Part shown: positions 29,281-37,444 of the stretch, piece after piece
Position numbering within the stretch: position 1 is the first letter of the stretch
Layout: each line of letters begins with the position of its first letter
Assembly (NCBI RefSeq): GCF_002091475.1
Contig: NZ_BCTR01000056.1
Span: 1 to 51,580 of the forward strand
Length of the DNA stretch: 51,580 bases
From: Sphingomonas azotifigens NBRC 15497
Lineage (GTDB): Bacteria > Pseudomonadota > Alphaproteobacteria > Sphingomonadales > Sphingomonadaceae
Direction of reading: 5' to 3'
Made by a program: the position numbers and the translations under genes
The notes under the pieces: model-generated
What the model saw: the letters and a program-made list of their open reading frames with translations, nothing else
What the model was told of the DNA's origin: nothing
The model's database searches: none

Positions 29281-32028
29281 TCAGGCGGCCTGGGCGATCT
29301 CCTCGCCGGCCGCAGCCTCCAACAGCCGCCGCTCGATCGTCTTGAGTCGCGACGACGAGGCGATCTTATCGCCGATCAGGTCGGTCAGATAGAAGGTATC
29401 GACCGCGCGCTCGCCATAGGTCGCGACATGCGCCGAGTGAATCGTTACCTTCGACTGGAACAGCGCGTTGGCCAGGCTGTAGAGTAGCGCCGGCCGATCG
29501 CGCGCGTTGACTTCGATGACGGTGAAGCGGTTCGACGCCTTGTTGTCGATGAACACGTTGGGTTCGATCGAGAACGCGTCGGCGCGCGGGCGCACCGGCG
29601 CCTTGGTCTTCAGCCGTTCGGAAAGCCGCGCGCGGTTCGCCAGCGCATCGGCGATGCCGGTCTTGAGGCGGGTGAGCCGTGCCTCCTCGTCGAAGGGCTG
29701 GCCGAACGGATCCTGGACGAGGAAATTGTCCAGCGCCATGCCGTCGCGCGTGGTGTGGATGCGCGCGTCGATAATATTGCCGCCGGCGACATGGATGGCA
29801 CCCGCGATCCGGTAGAACAGGCCTGGGTGGTCGGACGCATAGACGGTCACCAGCGTCGCGCCGCGATCGGGATAGACCTGCGCCTCGACATGCAGCGTCG
29901 CGTCGCCCGCGTCCGCCAGCATCACCGCATTCCTCGACAGCACATCGGCCGGCTCGGCGATCCAGTAGCTTTCGGTGAAGCGCTTCTTGAACGCCTCGAA
30001 CTTCGACGGCTCCCAGCCCAGCGCCGCGCCGAGTTCCTCCTGCTTGGCGGCGATCCGCTCGGTGCGGCCGCGCTGCTTGTGGCCGAGCCGCAGCACTTCC
30101 TCGGCCGCTTCGTAGAGGCCGCCGAGCAGCTGGCGCTTCCAGCCGTTCCACACGCCGGGGCCGACCGCGCGGATATCGACCACGGTCAGCGCGAGCAGCA
30201 TGCGCAGCCGCTCGGCGCTCTGCACCTGGGCGGTGAAGTCGAGGATGGTCTTGAAGTCGGCCAGGTCGCGCTTGAACGCGGTGGCGGACATCAGCAGGTG
30301 CCAGCGCACCAGCCAGGCGACCATCTCGGTCTCGCCCGGCGTCAGGCCGAGGCGCGGGCAGAGCCGCTCGGCGACTTCGGCACCCAGGATCGAATGGTCG
30401 CCGCTGCGGCCCTTGGCGATGTCGTGCAGCAGCACCGCGACGTACAGCGCGCGCCGCGAGGCGAGCTGGTGCAGGATGCCGGTGGCGAGCGGATGGTCTT
30501 CCTTCAGCTCCCCCTTCTCGATCTTGCTCAGCAGCCCGATCGCGCGGATCGAATGTTCGTCCACCGTGTAATGATGGTACATGTCGAACTGCATCTGCGC
30601 GACGACGCGGCCGAAGTCCGGCACGAAGCGGCCGAACACGCCCGCCTCGTTCATCCAGCGCAGCACCGTCTCGGGATCGCGCTTCGAGGTCAGCACGTCG
30701 AGGAACAGCGCGTTGGCGCGCGGATTGGTGCGGACATCGTCGACCAGCTTGGCATCGCGCGCGGCGGCGCGCATCGCCAGCGGATGGATCTCCAGCTCGT
30801 GCTGGTCGGCGAGCGCGAACAGCTCGATCAGACGAACCGGATCCTCGCGGAAGAAGCTGTCGCGCGGCAGTGCCAGCCGACCCCGCTCCAGCACGAAGCC
30901 CTTGAGCTTGCGCCGCCCGCGCCACAGCGCCGGGAAGCCGAAGCGCCGCCCGCGCGCCGCGAACTTCTCGTCGAGATGCGCAAGGAACACGCCGGTCAGG
31001 TCGCCCACCACCTTCGCCTGGAGGAAGTAATAGCGCATGAAGCGCTCGACCTTGGACATGCCCGGGCGATCGGCGAAGCGCATCCGCTCGGCGATCTCGC
31101 GCTGGACGTCGAAGGTCAGCCGATCCTCGGGCCGGTTGGTGATCAGGTGGAGCTGGCAGCGCACCGCCCAGAGGAAATTCTCGGCGCGGCGGAACTGGCG
31201 ATATTCTGCGGGGGTCAGCAGCCCGGCCTCGACCAGCTCGGCGGGCTCGCGGACGTTATAGGCGAACTTGCCGATCCAGAAGAGCGTGTGCAGGTCGCGA
31301 AGGCCGCCCTTGCCCTCCTTGACATTGGGTTCGACGACATAGCGGCTGTCGCCCATTTTCTTGTGGCGGGCGTTGCGCTCCTCGAGCTTGGCGGTGATGA
31401 AGCTGCGCGCCTTCTCGGCCTGCACCTCGGCCTTGAAGCGCTTCGCCGCCTCGTCATACAGTTCGGTATCGCCCCAAACATAGCGCGCCTCGAGCAGCGC
31501 GGTGCAGATCGTCACATCGGCCTTGGCCTGGCGTACCATCTCATCGAGCGAGCGGGACGAATGGCCCACCTTCAGCCGCATGTCCCACAGCGAGTAGAGC
31601 ATCGATTCGATCACCTGCTCGCTCCAGCCGGTGACTTTCCAAGGCGTGAGGAAGCCGATGTCGATGTCCGAATGCGGCGCCATCTCGCCGCGGCCATAGC
31701 CGCCTACCGCGATCAGCGTCATCCGCTCGGCGGTGGTGGGGTTGGCATTGGGATGCAGCCGCTCGACGGTAAAGTCCCAGAGCAGCCGCAGGATCTGATC
31801 CGTGAGAAACGCACCGGCAGCCGCCGCCTCGAGCCCGCGCGACGGGTGCTCGGCGAGCCGCCGGGCAATCTCTGCCTGGCCCGCATCGAGCGCGGCCTTG
31901 AGTTCCGCCGCGCCCGCCTGGCGGAGCGCGGCAGTGTCGCCTGCCGCCAACGCCGCGAGGCGCTCGGCGACGGCGCGGCGGTCAATCAGGGCACGCCGAT
32001 GGGGGACGGAAGCAAACCGGGTAGGCAT
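29281..32028 (-). CDS. glnD: Bifunctional [protein-PII] uridylyltransferase / uridylyl-removing enzyme
   Basis: 915 residues. The nucleotidyltransferase domain has AVGGYGRGEMAPHSDIDIGF, a middle GlnD domain follows, the HD domain contains LLHDIAKGRSGDHSILGAEV, and two C-terminal ACT domains read ASDHPGLFYRIAGAIHVAGG and ARDRPALLYSLANALFQSKV. GlnD senses glutamine and uridylylates or deuridylylates PII proteins, controlling nitrogen assimilation. All catalytic signatures are intact and length is normal. No ntr or PII gene is adjacent. Confidence 0.96.
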   Translation of the reverse strand: MPTRFASVPHRRALIDRRAVAERLAALAAGDTAALRQAGAAELKAALDAGQAEIARRLAEHPSRGLEAAAAGAFLTDQILRLLWDFTVERLHPNANPTTAERMTLIAVGGYGRGEMAPHSDIDIGFLTPWKVTGWSEQVIESMLYSLWDMRLKVGHSSRSLDEMVRQAKADVTICTALLEARYVWGDTELYDEAAKRFKAEVQAEKARSFITAKLEERNARHKKMGDSRYVVEPNVKEGKGGLRDLHTLFWIGKFAYNVREPAELVEAGLLTPAEYRQFRRAENFLWAVRCQLHLITNRPEDRLTFDVQREIAERMRFADRPGMSKVERFMRYYFLQAKVVGDLTGVFLAHLDEKFAARGRRFGFPALWRGRRKLKGFVLERGRLALPRDSFFREDPVRLIELFALADQHELEIHPLAMRAAARDAKLVDDVRTNPRANALFLDVLTSKRDPETVLRWMNEAGVFGRFVPDFGRVVAQMQFDMYHHYTVDEHSIRAIGLLSKIEKGELKEDHPLATGILHQLASRRALYVAVLLHDIAKGRSGDHSILGAEVAERLCPRLGLTPGETEMVAWLVRWHLLMSATAFKRDLADFKTILDFTAQVQSAERLRMLLALTVVDIRAVGPGVWNGWKRQLLGGLYEAAEEVLRLGHKQRGRTERIAAKQEELGAALGWEPSKFEAFKKRFTESYWIAEPADVLSRNAVMLADAGDATLHVEAQVYPDRGATLVTVYASDHPGLFYRIAGAIHVAGGNIIDARIHTTRDGMALDNFLVQDPFGQPFDEEARLTRLKTGIADALANRARLSERLKTKAPVRPRADAFSIEPNVFIDNKASNRFTVIEVNARDRPALLYSLANALFQSKVTIHSAHVATYGERAVDTFYLTDLIGDKIASSSRLKTIERRLLEAAAGEEIAQAA

Positions 32029-32143
32029 GCGGAGTCAGATAGGAGGATTTGGCGGAAAGTTCACGCGGGAAGGGGAGGGGCTATTGCTGGCTTCACCGTT
32101 CGGGAACAAAATCAGCGCCGTGCGGGTAGGGCGGGGCAACCTC

Positions 32144-32626
32144 ATGCGGAGACGCCGTTTGCCCCTGAAGACCCGTTCGATCGCCGCGGCGCTGCTGCTC
32201 CTCGCGCCGCTGGCGGCCTGCAACAGCCCGCAGGCCGCCGACACCATCGCTACGGCGAATGTCGACTCTCCGGTCGGCGCAAGCCCCGGTCCCGCGCCGT
32301 TGCCCAGTCCCATGCCGGTGGCGAAGGACGAAACCTCGCCCCATTCCGCGGCCAAGCAATGTCGCTTCGACGTCGACGGCAAAACGCTGCTCGACGGCCG
32401 CTGCCAGGTCTATCCGATGGGCGACGGCGGCTACACGCTCAACACCTGGAGCGCCGGCAAACCCGCCCAGTCGCACTTCGCCGTGGTCACCACGCGTGCC
32501 GACGGCAAGGCAGATGCAAGCTGGAATGCCGATCCCGACGACGACAAGGCGATGGACCCCTTGGGTGTCGTCACGCTGCGGGACGGGTGCTGGGTGAACG
32601 CGCGCACCCGCATCTGCGCCCGCTGA
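32144..32626 (+). CDS. Small putative lipoprotein of unknown function
   Basis: 160 residues from ATG 32144. The signal RSIAAALLLLAPLAACNS ends in an LAAC lipobox. The mature part has CRFDVDGKTLLDGRCQVYPM with two Cys, then GGYTLNTWSAGKPAQSHF and a C-terminal CWVNARTRIC, so two disulfides are likely. It is divergent from glnD, with 115 bp between. I do not recognise a named domain. Probably a periplasmic outer-membrane-attached protein. Confidence 0.6.
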   Translation: MRRRRLPLKTRSIAAALLLLAPLAACNSPQAADTIATANVDSPVGASPGPAPLPSPMPVAKDETSPHSAAKQCRFDVDGKTLLDGRCQVYPMGDGGYTLNTWSAGKPAQSHFAVVTTRADGKADASWNADPDDDKAMDPLGVVTLRDGCWVNARTRICAR

Positions 32627-32704
32627 TTGCCGCTGATCGCGCGCCGCTCGGAACAGGTGCGCGTCCCGGCCCGTTGACCGTGCCGTAACCGAAAGGAGAT
32701 TTCG

Positions 32705-33205
32705 ATGGCCACTGCCAGCAAGACGCCGAAGTCCACGACCCCGCGCAAGCGTACCCCCAAGGCTGCCCCCGCCACCGCCGCGGCACCCGCGGATACCAAG
32801 GCCGAGCCGGCCGCAGCCAAGCCTGCCGCCAAGGCGCGGCCGAAGCGCGCGCCCAAGGCGCCCACGCCCGCGACAAAGGTCCAGAAGCGGCCGATCGTCG
32901 GCAAAACCGGTCTCGCCGCGATCGCCGCCACCGGGCTCGGCGCGATCGGCGCGATCGCCTTCAGCATACTGCGAAGCCGCCGCATCGCCGCCACCACGCC
33001 GGGCACCGTCCCGACCGACCTGATGGGCGATCGCCATCCCGATGGCAGCCAACGCGCGATCGAGCAGTTCCGCCCCGATCCGACGGCACCGATCCCGGCG
33101 AACGAGCGCGAGGCGTTCGCGCCCGCACTGGCCGGCGGCTCGGCACCGACGCTCGTCGCCGGCCAGGCCGACGCGCTTCGCCGCAACGACGCCGCGCCCT
33201 CCTGA
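32705..33205 (+). CDS. Lys/Ala/Pro-rich (histone H1-like) protein with a membrane segment
   Basis: 166 residues; AAAGGAG precedes the ATG. The first 65 residues are almost all Lys, Ala, Pro and Thr (TPRKRTPKAAPATAAAPADT, then AKARPKRAPKAPTPATK), like the tails of bacterial H1-like proteins. A hydrophobic stretch near 70-90 (GLAAIAATGLGAIGAIAFSI) looks like one membrane helix. The C-terminal part is acidic and proline-rich. A positively charged tail anchored by one helix could bind nucleic acid at the membrane, but this is inference. No operon partner is obvious. Confidence 0.6.
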   Translation: MATASKTPKSTTPRKRTPKAAPATAAAPADTKAEPAAAKPAAKARPKRAPKAPTPATKVQKRPIVGKTGLAAIAATGLGAIGAIAFSILRSRRIAATTPGTVPTDLMGDRHPDGSQRAIEQFRPDPTAPIPANEREAFAPALAGGSAPTLVAGQADALRRNDAAPS

Positions 33206-33291
33206 TCCTCCCCGCATCGGCACGGCCGCGCAACCTTCCGCGCGGCCGCGCATTGCCCACCCACTTCACCATGGATCAGGAGAGAGACCGA

Positions 33292-33702
33292 ATGCGCATC
33301 TTCGCTCTGAGCATCGTCGCTGCTGCGACGCTGGTTTCCGGTTGCGCCGAAGGCGGCTACGGCCCCGGCTATGCCGGCGACCGCGGCTATCGTAACTATG
33401 ACTATAACCGGCCGGACCCGGCATATAACGGCTATTATGCCGATCGCTATTATCGCGAGAACCAGCGCGCCCGCGAGCGGCGCCTGTCGCAGAACGACCG
33501 GGTCTATCGCGGGCAGGACGGCCGCTATTATTGCCGCCGCAACGACGGCACCACCGGCCTGATCGTCGGCGGCGTCGCCGGCGGCCTGCTCGGCAACATC
33601 ATCGCGCCCGGCGGATCGGAGACGCTCGGCACGCTGCTCGGCGCCGCCGCCGGTGCCGCAGCGGGTCGCTCGATCGATCGCAACAACGTCACCTGCAAAT
33701 GA
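33292..33702 (+). CDS. Glycine-zipper (17 kDa antigen-like) lipoprotein, paralog 1
   Basis: 136 residues from ATG 33292, with AGGAG upstream. The signal MRIFALSIVAAATLVSGC has a VSGC lipobox. A Tyr/Arg/Asn-rich middle (YNRPDPAYNGYYADRYYREN) leads to YYCRRNDGTTGLIVGGVAGG and a glycine-zipper segment LLGAAAGAAAGRSIDRNNV. This is the glycine-zipper 2TM pattern seen in outer-membrane 17 kDa antigens. Two paralogs occur at 35558 and 42872, sharing the YYCRR-DGTTGL block. Likely a cell-envelope stress or structural protein. Confidence 0.8.
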   Translation: MRIFALSIVAAATLVSGCAEGGYGPGYAGDRGYRNYDYNRPDPAYNGYYADRYYRENQRARERRLSQNDRVYRGQDGRYYCRRNDGTTGLIVGGVAGGLLGNIIAPGGSETLGTLLGAAAGAAAGRSIDRNNVTCK

Positions 33703-33708
33703 TAGGGT

Positions 33709-33736
33709 CGGGCCGGGGTCGATTCCCCGGCCCGTT
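33709..33736 (+). terminator. Hairpin after glycine-zipper gene 1
   Basis: CGGGCCGGGG and CCCCGGCCCG pair perfectly over 10 bp with a six-base loop, followed by a short TTCT. It sits 6 bp past the stop, so it probably ends that transcript. Confidence 0.55.
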
Positions 33737-33757
33737 CTGACTGCGAGGAGCCCTGCC

Positions 33758-34183
33758 ATGACCACCCGCACCGCCACCGCCCGCTACACCGGCTTCGGCA
33801 AGGCCGGCAAAGGCCAGCTGACCAGCCCGTCCGGGGTGCTGGAGGCTACGCCTTACAGCTTCAACACGCGCTTCGGGGACGAAAAGGGCACCAATCCGGA
33901 AGAGCTGATCGCCGCCGCCCATGCCGGCTGCTTCACCATGGCGCTCAGCTTCGCGCTGGCCCAGGCCGGCTTCAGCGACGGCACGCTGGAAACCACGGCG
34001 GCGGTGAAGCTCGAGCAGGATGGCGACGGGTTCACCATCACCCGCTCGGACCTGAAGCTCCATGCCGAAATCCCCGGCATCAGCGAGGAGCAGTTCGAAG
34101 CGCTTGCCAAGGGTGCCGAAGCGAACTGCCCCGTGTCCAAGCTGCTCAAGGCCGAGATCACGCTGGAGTGGGACCTGGCCTGA
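33758..34183 (+). CDS. osmC: OsmC-family peroxiredoxin
   Basis: 141 residues from ATG 33758, GAGGAG upstream. The first peroxidatic Cys lies in AAAHAGCFTMALSFALAQAG and the second in GAEANCPVSKLLKAEITLEW, the normal OsmC pair; NPEELIAAAHAGCF is the family hallmark. It reduces organic hydroperoxides and is usually osmotically or stationary-phase induced. It begins after a terminator hairpin and is tail to tail with the permease-like gene. Confidence 0.9.
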   Translation: MTTRTATARYTGFGKAGKGQLTSPSGVLEATPYSFNTRFGDEKGTNPEELIAAAHAGCFTMALSFALAQAGFSDGTLETTAAVKLEQDGDGFTITRSDLKLHAEIPGISEEQFEALAKGAEANCPVSKLLKAEITLEWDLA

Positions 34184-34219
34184 CGACGGCTGCGGGGCGG
34201 CGCGTGCCGCCCCGCCGTT

Positions 34220-34627
34220 TCAGCGCCGGCCGATCACCGCCTCGATCGCCTCGTGCCGCGCGGGGTCGCTTTCGCCGAACTCGCGCTCGAGCCGGTCGCG
34301 GATGTCGAGCAGCTGCTTCTCGCTCAGATGTTCGATGCCGATGAATTCGTTGCGCGCCTTGTCGATCGCGCGGATCACTTCGTCCAGCTTGGCCTGCAGC
34401 GCGGCGGCATCGCGGTTCTGGGCATTCTGGATCAGGAACACCATCAGGAAGGTAACGATGGTGGTGCCGGTGTTGATCACCAGCTGCCAGGTATCGGACC
34501 AGTGAAACACCGGGCCGCTCAGCCCCCACACCACGATGATCATGAAAGCGAGGGCAAAGGCAGGCGGCCGCCCCGCCCAGCCCGCCACGCCCTGCGCAAA
34601 ACGTTCGAAAATGCGTCCCACTCGCAT
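34220..34627 (-). CDS. Low-affinity iron permease-like membrane protein
   Basis: 135 residues from ATG 34627, with GGAGGAG upstream. Two membrane helices (AFALAFMIIVVWGLSGPVFH and QLVINTGTTIVTFLMVFLIQ) are followed by NAQNRDAAALQAKLDEVIRA, the conserved signature of the low-affinity iron/copper permease family (PF04120), and a helical C-terminal tail. Family members are small channels or carriers whose substrate is not firmly known. No regulatory iron box is visible. Confidence 0.75.
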   Translation of the reverse strand: MRVGRIFERFAQGVAGWAGRPPAFALAFMIIVVWGLSGPVFHWSDTWQLVINTGTTIVTFLMVFLIQNAQNRDAAALQAKLDEVIRAIDKARNEFIGIEHLSEKQLLDIRDRLEREFGESDPARHEAIEAVIGRR

Positions 34628-34700
34628 GCTCCTCCACCGAACCGCACCTGCTATGCGTGGCGATCGGTCGCTTGCCAATCAGCGAGTAGCGCGAACTAAA

Positions 34701-34726
34701 GGGGGCCGGCGCTGCCGCCGGCCCCC
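34701..34726 (-). terminator. Strong GC hairpin in the 34.6-35.0 kb gap
   Basis: GGGGGCCGGCG pairs exactly with CGCCGGCCCCC around CTGC; on the minus strand it is followed by TTTAGTT. It lies far (about 300 bp) past the cupin stop, so either that transcript has a long 3' end or the gap encodes an RNA. No gene is seen in 34628-35028 otherwise. Confidence 0.45.
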
Positions 34727-35028
34727 GTGTCGCCGATCGCGTGTGCCATCGGCGGCCTGCACCACCCCCAGCGGCAGGGAAGCGGGCGGCGCATCGGGCG
34801 TATGGCGGGCCACCGGGAGGGGCCGCGCGCGCATCCCTGCCATGGGGCACCAATGCCCGAGGGCAGCAGTACCGGATCATGGCCGTAAGACCCCGGGATT
34901 GCTCCGATTTCCATCGCCGCGCGCCCGTTGTTCCTACAGGATGCAGGGTGTCACTCGCCGCGAGTCCCGCCAAGCGCGAAGCCGTGTCGCCACCCTGTTG
35001 ATACTGTGGATAACGGGGATAAGCCCGC

Positions 35029-35457
35029 TCACGCGCCCGGCGGCGACCAGTCCGGCGCGGCCAGCTCGAACCCGGCAAAGTCGAAGCCGGGGACCACCAC
35101 GCAGCTCACCAGGCCCCAGCCATGCGGTGCCTCGGTCGCCTGCCATCGGCCTGCCGGCACGCGCACCTGGGGCATCTCGCCCGCGAAGATGTCGGCACCC
35201 AGTTTCACCCGCTCGATGCCGCCCTCCCCGTCGCCGATCTGCACTTCCAGGGGCGATCCGGCGTGCCAGAGCCACAGTTCGTCGGCATCGACGCGATGCC
35301 AGTGCGAGCGCTTGCCGTATTCGAGCAGGAAGAGGATCGCGGTACCCGGCGATCGACTGCCCTCTGTCGCAGGGGCCCGCCACGTCTCGCGATACCAGCC
35401 CCCCTCGGGATGCGGTGCCAGCCGCAATCGCTCCGCTACCGCCCGCCCTTGTTCCAT
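35029..35457 (-). CDS. Cupin-5 (DUF985) family protein
   Basis: 142 residues from ATG 35457, which has AGGAGG upstream. The family core reads RLAPHPEGGWYRETWRAP, then TAILFLLEYGKRSHWHRVDA with metal-binding His residues, DELWLWHAGSPLEVQIG, and RVPAGRWQATE near the end. These small cupins are often annotated DUF985; their enzyme role is unknown, though sugar-phosphate binding is plausible. It stands alone on its strand. Confidence 0.85.
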   Translation of the reverse strand: MEQGRAVAERLRLAPHPEGGWYRETWRAPATEGSRSPGTAILFLLEYGKRSHWHRVDADELWLWHAGSPLEVQIGDGEGGIERVKLGADIFAGEMPQVRVPAGRWQATEAPHGWGLVSCVVVPGFDFAGFELAAPDWSPPGA

Positions 35458-35557
35458 GCCGCTGCCTCCTGCCTGAACGCCGTGTCGTATCAGGTTCATG
35501 CAACCGAGACTAAGCTCAACACGTTCGTTTCATCTACAGCAGATCGGGGAGTTTGTT

Positions 35558-35947
35558 ATGCGTACCCTTCTTCTTTCGCTCAGCGCCGCGGCGCTCGCCA
35601 TACCGGCCGCGATGGTCCTGCCGGCACACCAGGCCGAAGCCAAGGCCACGGTGGCGCAGGGCCGCCACTATTACGACCAGGACGACCGTCGCTATCGTGA
35701 CGACCGCCGTTATCGCGATGACAATCGCCGCTATGCATATCGCGAGTGGCGCGGTCGCGATGGCCGCCGCTATTGCCGCAAGCCGGATGGCACCACCGGC
35801 CTCGTGGTCGGCGCGGTCGGCGGTGCGCTGCTCGGGCGGACCATCGATACCAGCGGCGACCGCACCGCCGGCACGGTACTGGGCGGCGTCGCCGGCGCGC
35901 TGGCCGGCCGCGCCATCGAGCGCGGCGGCGACCGCAACTGCCGCTGA
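35558..35947 (+). CDS. Glycine-zipper protein, paralog 2
   Basis: 129 residues from ATG 35558. A Sec signal (MRTLLLSLSAAALAIPAAMV) is followed by an arginine- and tyrosine-rich stretch of RRYRDD repeats, then RRYCRKPDGTTGLVVGAVGG and a glycine-zipper segment. It lacks a lipobox Cys, unlike paralog 1. The shared YCRK-PDGTTGL block shows common descent with the proteins at 33292 and 42872. Likely periplasmic or outer-membrane associated. Confidence 0.75.
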   Translation: MRTLLLSLSAAALAIPAAMVLPAHQAEAKATVAQGRHYYDQDDRRYRDDRRYRDDNRRYAYREWRGRDGRRYCRKPDGTTGLVVGAVGGALLGRTIDTSGDRTAGTVLGGVAGALAGRAIERGGDRNCR

Positions 35948-35963
35948 CACCCGAAGCATTAAC

Positions 35964-35985
35964 CCCGGGGCGCTATAGCCCCGGG
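35964..35985. other. Hairpin abutting the glycosyltransferase start codon
   Basis: CCCGGGGC and GCCCCGGG pair with a GCTATA loop. The last paired base lies only 2 bp before the ATG at 35988, leaving no ribosome-binding site. It may end the preceding transcript, or the next gene may be translated from a leaderless transcript. Confidence 0.55.
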
Positions 35986-35987
35986 AC

Positions 35988-37166
35988 ATGCTTCGCGTGC
36001 TCGTCCTTTCCACGCTGTTCCCGGATGCCACCCGGCCCAATTTCGGCATCTTCGTCGAACGCCAGACGCGGGCCCTGGCGGCCCGGGACGGCGTGGCGGT
36101 GGAGGTCGTCGCCCCGCGCGGGCTGCCGCCCTTCCCGCTCGATCGCCATCCCCGCTATGCCGCCCTCGCGAGCCAGCCGGCGCACGAGGACTGGCACGGC
36201 CTGCCCGTCCACCGGCCGCGTTTCCTCAACCTGCCCGGCACCGGCGGCCGCTTGCATGCGGCGATGCTCGCCCGCGCGCTCCGCCCGATGCTCGCCGAGC
36301 TGCGCCGCAGCTTCCCCTTCGACGTGATCAGCGCCGAGTTCTTCTTCCCCGACGGCCCCGCCGCGATCGCGCTCGGCAGGACGTTCGGCGTACCGGTGTC
36401 GATCAAGGCGCGCGGCTCGGACATCCACCAATGGACCCGTCGCCCCGCCATCGCCCGCCAGATCGTCGCGGCAGGCTGCGCCGCAGATGGCCGGCTCGCG
36501 GTATCGCTGGCGCTGCGCGACGACATGATCGCGCTGGGCATGCCCGCCGAGCGCACCGAGTGCATCGTCACCGGCGTGGACCTGGCACGCTTCGCCCCGA
36601 GGGACCGTGCCGAAGCCAAGGCTTCGCTCGGCATCGAGGGGCCGCTGGTCGCCTCGATCGGGGCACTGATCCCCCTCAAGGGGCACGATCTGCTGATCGA
36701 CGCGGTCGCCAGCATGCCCGGCGTGCATCTCCGCATCGCCGGGCAGGGTCCGGAAGCCGATCGCCTTGCCGCACGGATCGAGGCGCTGGGGTGCAGCGAC
36801 CGTATCCGCCTGTGCGGCCCGCTTGCGCCCGAGCGCGTCGCTGCGCTGCTCGCCGCCGCCGATGTGATGGCGCTCGCCTCCGCCTCCGAAGGACTCGCCA
36901 ATGCCTGGCTCGAAGCGCTGGCGAGCGGCACGCCGATCGTCATTCCCGATGTGGGCGGCGCGCGGCAGGTGGTGACCTCGGCGACAGCCGGGCGCATTGC
37001 CGCGCGCACGCCGGCCGCCTTCGCCGCCAGCATCGCCGAGCTGCTCGCCAACCCGCCGCCAGCCGCCACGGTGCGTCGCATTGCGGCGCCGTTCACCTGG
37101 GAGGCCAATAGCGAACGTTTGCACCGCTTCCTTGCCGCTCTCGTCGCGGCGCATCGCGGAACCTGA
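35988..37166 (+). CDS. Family 4 glycosyltransferase
   Basis: 392 residues. The N-terminal Rossmann half begins MLRVLVLSTLFPDATRPNFG and contains VSIKARGSDIHQW; the C-terminal half has ASIGALIPLKGHDLLIDAVA, RIRLCGPLAPERVAALLAAA and then SASEGLANAWLEALASGTPI, the nucleotide-sugar-binding E-x7-E region of GT-B, family 4 enzymes. Sugar donor and acceptor cannot be told. No other polysaccharide genes are adjacent, so it may act alone, for example in glycolipid or surface glycan synthesis. Its start codon directly follows a hairpin. Confidence 0.88.
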   Translation: MLRVLVLSTLFPDATRPNFGIFVERQTRALAARDGVAVEVVAPRGLPPFPLDRHPRYAALASQPAHEDWHGLPVHRPRFLNLPGTGGRLHAAMLARALRPMLAELRRSFPFDVISAEFFFPDGPAAIALGRTFGVPVSIKARGSDIHQWTRRPAIARQIVAAGCAADGRLAVSLALRDDMIALGMPAERTECIVTGVDLARFAPRDRAEAKASLGIEGPLVASIGALIPLKGHDLLIDAVASMPGVHLRIAGQGPEADRLAARIEALGCSDRIRLCGPLAPERVAALLAAADVMALASASEGLANAWLEALASGTPIVIPDVGGARQVVTSATAGRIAARTPAAFAASIAELLANPPPAATVRRIAAPFTWEANSERLHRFLAALVAAHRGT

Positions 37167-37211
37167 TCGAATATGCAGGGTTCGGTAGATGTGGGGAAAC
37201 GCAAGGAGCCC

Positions 37212-37373
37212 ATGATGCAGAAGCCGAAGCCCTATCGTTCGCCGCGACGCCAGCCCTCGCACGCTGCCGTGCTGCCCCGGCGCCTGCGCCGCACCACTGC
37301 CGCATCCGCACCGATCGATACGGATCTGGACATTGTGTTCGAATGGGAGGCGGACGCGCCGACCCAGCACTGA
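37212..37373 (+). CDS. Short basic hypothetical protein
   Basis: 53 residues from ATG 37212 (or 37215), both behind AAGGAG. The product KPKPYRSPRRQPSHAAVLPR is very basic; the C-terminal half ends in an acidic DTDLDIVFEWEADAP. It follows the glycosyltransferase by 45 bp on the same strand. Small, likely cytoplasmic, no known family. It could be a nucleic-acid-binding or regulatory peptide, but there is no evidence beyond charge. Confidence 0.5.
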   Translation: MMQKPKPYRSPRRQPSHAAVLPRRLRRTTAASAPIDTDLDIVFEWEADAPTQH

Positions 37374-37444
37374 ACCGATGCAACGTTGACAGCGCGAATC
37401 GCTTGGCGGAAGCTGGCCGCTTCACCCAGCGAGGGAGGCGCGGC

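Noticed and set aside
29755..32688. A 977-codon plus-strand frame opposite glnD
   Set aside because: glnD on the minus strand has every catalytic motif; the opposite frame has none.
34696..34914. 72-codon minus-strand frame in the gap
   Set aside because: No ribosome-binding site, odd composition, and it ends inside the terminator hairpin.
35005..35013. Replication origin suggested by TGTGGATAA
   Set aside because: Only one perfect DnaA-box-like 9-mer, no cluster and no AT-rich unwinding region or origin genes nearby.
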